Below are positions 15,770 through 16,295 of a stretch of 16,295 nt of DNA, piece by piece. Source of the stretch: Clostridia bacterium (lineage in GTDB: Bacteria; Bacillota; Clostridia; Oscillospirales; CAG-272); contig JAGAFM010000080.1 in the NCBI GenBank assembly GCA_017612655.1, positions 1-16,295 on the forward strand. Reading direction: 5' to 3'. The notes under the pieces are model-generated. The model was not told the DNA's origin. It searched no databases and saw nothing but the letters and a program-made list of their open reading frames with translations. Position numbers and translations under genes: made by a program. The first letter of the stretch is position 1. Each line of letters starts with the position of its first letter.

Positions 15770-15833
15770 CCCGGATCCTTCCGAACCGGTCCGTAATTCC
15801 GGTGATTCCCAGGCATTCCGGTCAGTCCTTCTT

Positions 15834-15853
15834 TTTTCGGTTTTTTCCGAAAA
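15834..15853 (+). other. T-rich hairpin just upstream of the rpsO promoter
   Basis: TTTTCGG and CCGAAAA form a 7-base-pair stem with a loop of six T. It lies directly before the rpsO -35 box. It could contribute to ending the upstream transcript, or its A/T tract could act as an UP-like element for the promoter. Neither is shown by the sequence alone. Confidence 0.35.
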
Positions 15854-15857
15854 GCCC

Positions 15858-15886
15858 TTTACAGAACAGCCTTTCTGTGATATAAT
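15858..15886 (+). promoter_or_regulatory. rpsO promoter with extended -10
   Basis: TTTACA (15858-15863), a 17-base spacer and a perfect TATAAT (15881-15886) preceded by TGA form a strong sigma-A type extended -10 promoter. The expected start of transcription is around 15891-15893. It is the best promoter in the window, as expected for a ribosomal protein gene. Confidence 0.85.
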
Positions 15887-15890
15887 ACAT

Positions 15891-15998
15891 GGCCAGTGTC
15901 TTCTGATACCTTGTTCTCGGTCCGCGGGATAAGCCCTGTACGGGAAATCACCTGCCGCGAGCTGGGGCCTGGTGAATAAAAACAAAGAGGTGACAAAA
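15891..15998 (+). promoter_or_regulatory. rpsO 5' leader, candidate S15-binding autoregulatory RNA
   Basis: The roughly 105-nt leader can be folded by hand into a three-way junction. Outer stem: GGCC (15891-15894) with GGCC (15966-15969). First hairpin: GTGTC (15896-15900) with GATAC (15905-15909) around TTCT. Second arm: CTCG (15916-15919) with CGAG (15958-15961). Separately, TCACCT (15948-15953) is the exact complement of AGGTGA (15988-15993), which includes the Shine-Dalgarno sequence. S15 is known to repress its own mRNA in several bacteria through leader structures, and a three-way junction is the known solution in Geobacillus. That this leader does the same is inference; the pairings are seen but not tested for energy or covariation. 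Confidence 0.5.
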
Positions 15999-16265
15999 AT
16001 GATTAAGAAAGACATCAAACAGTCCGTCATCGCGGAGAACAAGCTCCACGAAAACGACACCGGTTCCCCTGAAGTTCAGATCGCGATCCTTACGGCTCGA
16101 ATCAACGAGCTGAACGAACACTTCAAGCAGAATCCGAAAGATCACCACAGCAGACGCGGAATGCTGAAGATGGTTGGACACCGGAGAAATCTTCTGAACT
16201 ACCTTCAGAAGAAGGACATCGCCCGTTACCGTGCAATCGTCGAGAAGCTTGGTCTGAGAAAGTGA
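15999..16265 (+). CDS. rpsO: 30S ribosomal protein S15
   Basis: S15 binds the central domain of 16S rRNA at a three-way junction and helps to start assembly of the 30S platform. From ATG 15999 it is 88 residues, the family norm of 88-89. Signatures: DTGSPEVQIA (20-29), TARINELNEHF, and HHSRRGMLKMVGHRRNLLNYL, whose Ser-Arg-Arg and His-Arg-Arg residues contact RNA. The frame is open back to GTG 15972, but AAAGAGGTG (15984-15992) fits ATG 15999, and MIKKDIKQ is a plausible native N-terminus. The gene has its own promoter and leader. pnp often follows rpsO in bacteria and may lie past the window edge. Confidence 0.98.
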   Translation: MIKKDIKQSVIAENKLHENDTGSPEVQIAILTARINELNEHFKQNPKDHHSRRGMLKMVGHRRNLLNYLQKKDIARYRAIVEKLGLRK

Positions 16266-16271
16266 TGCAAA

Positions 16272-16285
16272 GCGCCGGAAGGCGC
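16272..16285 (+). other. Perfect GC hairpin with GGAA tetraloop after rpsO
   Basis: GCGCC and GGCGC form a 5-base-pair stem closed by GGAA, a stable GNRA-type loop, 6 bases after the rpsO stop. The window ends 10 bases later with no T-run in view. It could be a partial terminator or an mRNA-processing element between rpsO and the next gene. Confidence 0.45.
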
Positions 16286-16295
16286 GTGGACGGCC

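Noticed and set aside
14452..15816. 454-codon open frame on the minus strand opposite the solute-binding gene
   Set aside because: The + strand frame has a signal peptide, linker and family motifs with a proper ribosome binding site; the antisense frame shows no recognisable motif and is explained by GC-rich codon use.
15796..15822. Two copies of ATTCCGGT, 19 bases apart, as a possible operator
   Set aside because: TTCCGG-type words are very common across the whole window, so two copies carry little weight.
15972..15998. 9-codon N-terminal extension of S15 from a GTG
   Set aside because: The extension covers the rpsO ribosome binding site and is not a normal part of S15.
1..16295. Search for a mobile element, CRISPR array, toxin-antitoxin pair, defence cluster or new multi-gene system
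   Set aside because: Read by eye on both strands, no repeats with regular spacers, transposase, integrase or defence-type domains were seen; nearly all genes belong to common core families.

Overview
The window looks like chromosomal housekeeping DNA from a moderately GC-rich member of the Firmicutes, most likely class Clostridia (an uncultured or gut-type lineage is plausible but not provable here). The main reasons are the tlyA-nadK-argR-recN gene order, strong AGGAGG-type ribosome binding sites before nearly every gene, a SecA with a CxC...CC zinc tail, a serine/proline/glutamate-rich lipoprotein linker, and an HlyD-like adaptor beside a YggS-family gene. No phage, insertion sequence, CRISPR array, tRNA or rRNA was recognised.

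Region 1 (1-12945, + strand) is one long colinear run of 13 genes with gaps of at most about 65 bases and three 4-base stop/start overlaps. In order: the 3' part of secA (cut by the window edge); two unrecognised multi-pass membrane proteins; a class IV aminotransferase that carries the D-amino-acid transaminase residues; tlyA (rRNA 2'-O-methyltransferase); nadK; argR; recN; a PHP-family histidinol-phosphatase-like gene; a DEDDh exonuclease with a C-terminal zinc-ribbon-like domain; miaA; an HlyD-like single-pass adaptor; and a YggS/PipY PLP-homeostasis protein. No convincing promoter or intrinsic terminator was seen inside the run, so it may be transcribed as one or a few long units.

Region 2 (12946-14196) holds queA on the minus strand, converging on yggS. 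It has a well-formed promoter (TTGCAA, 17-base spacer, extended -10 TATAAT), and this promoter fixes the likely start codon at 14050.

Region 3 (14197-15729) is a TTG-started lipoprotein of the extracellular solute-binding family. No ABC permease or ATPase gene is next to it.

Region 4 (15730-16295) is a 269-base spacer with a strong extended -10 promoter and a structured leader of about 105 nt, followed by rpsO (ribosomal protein S15) and a perfect GC hairpin at the window edge. The leader can be folded by eye into a three-way junction and also contains a 6-nt complement of the rpsO Shine-Dalgarno sequence, which suggests translational autoregulation by S15.

Most genes are ordinary core functions: protein export, ribosome and tRNA modification, NADP synthesis, arginine control, DNA repair and cell-wall precursors. 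No clearly new multi-gene system was found. The points most worth a second look are the pair of membrane proteins sharing an LPD-helix pattern, the exonuclease/zinc-ribbon fusion coupled to miaA, the rpsO leader, and the adaptor and solute-binding genes that lack partners.
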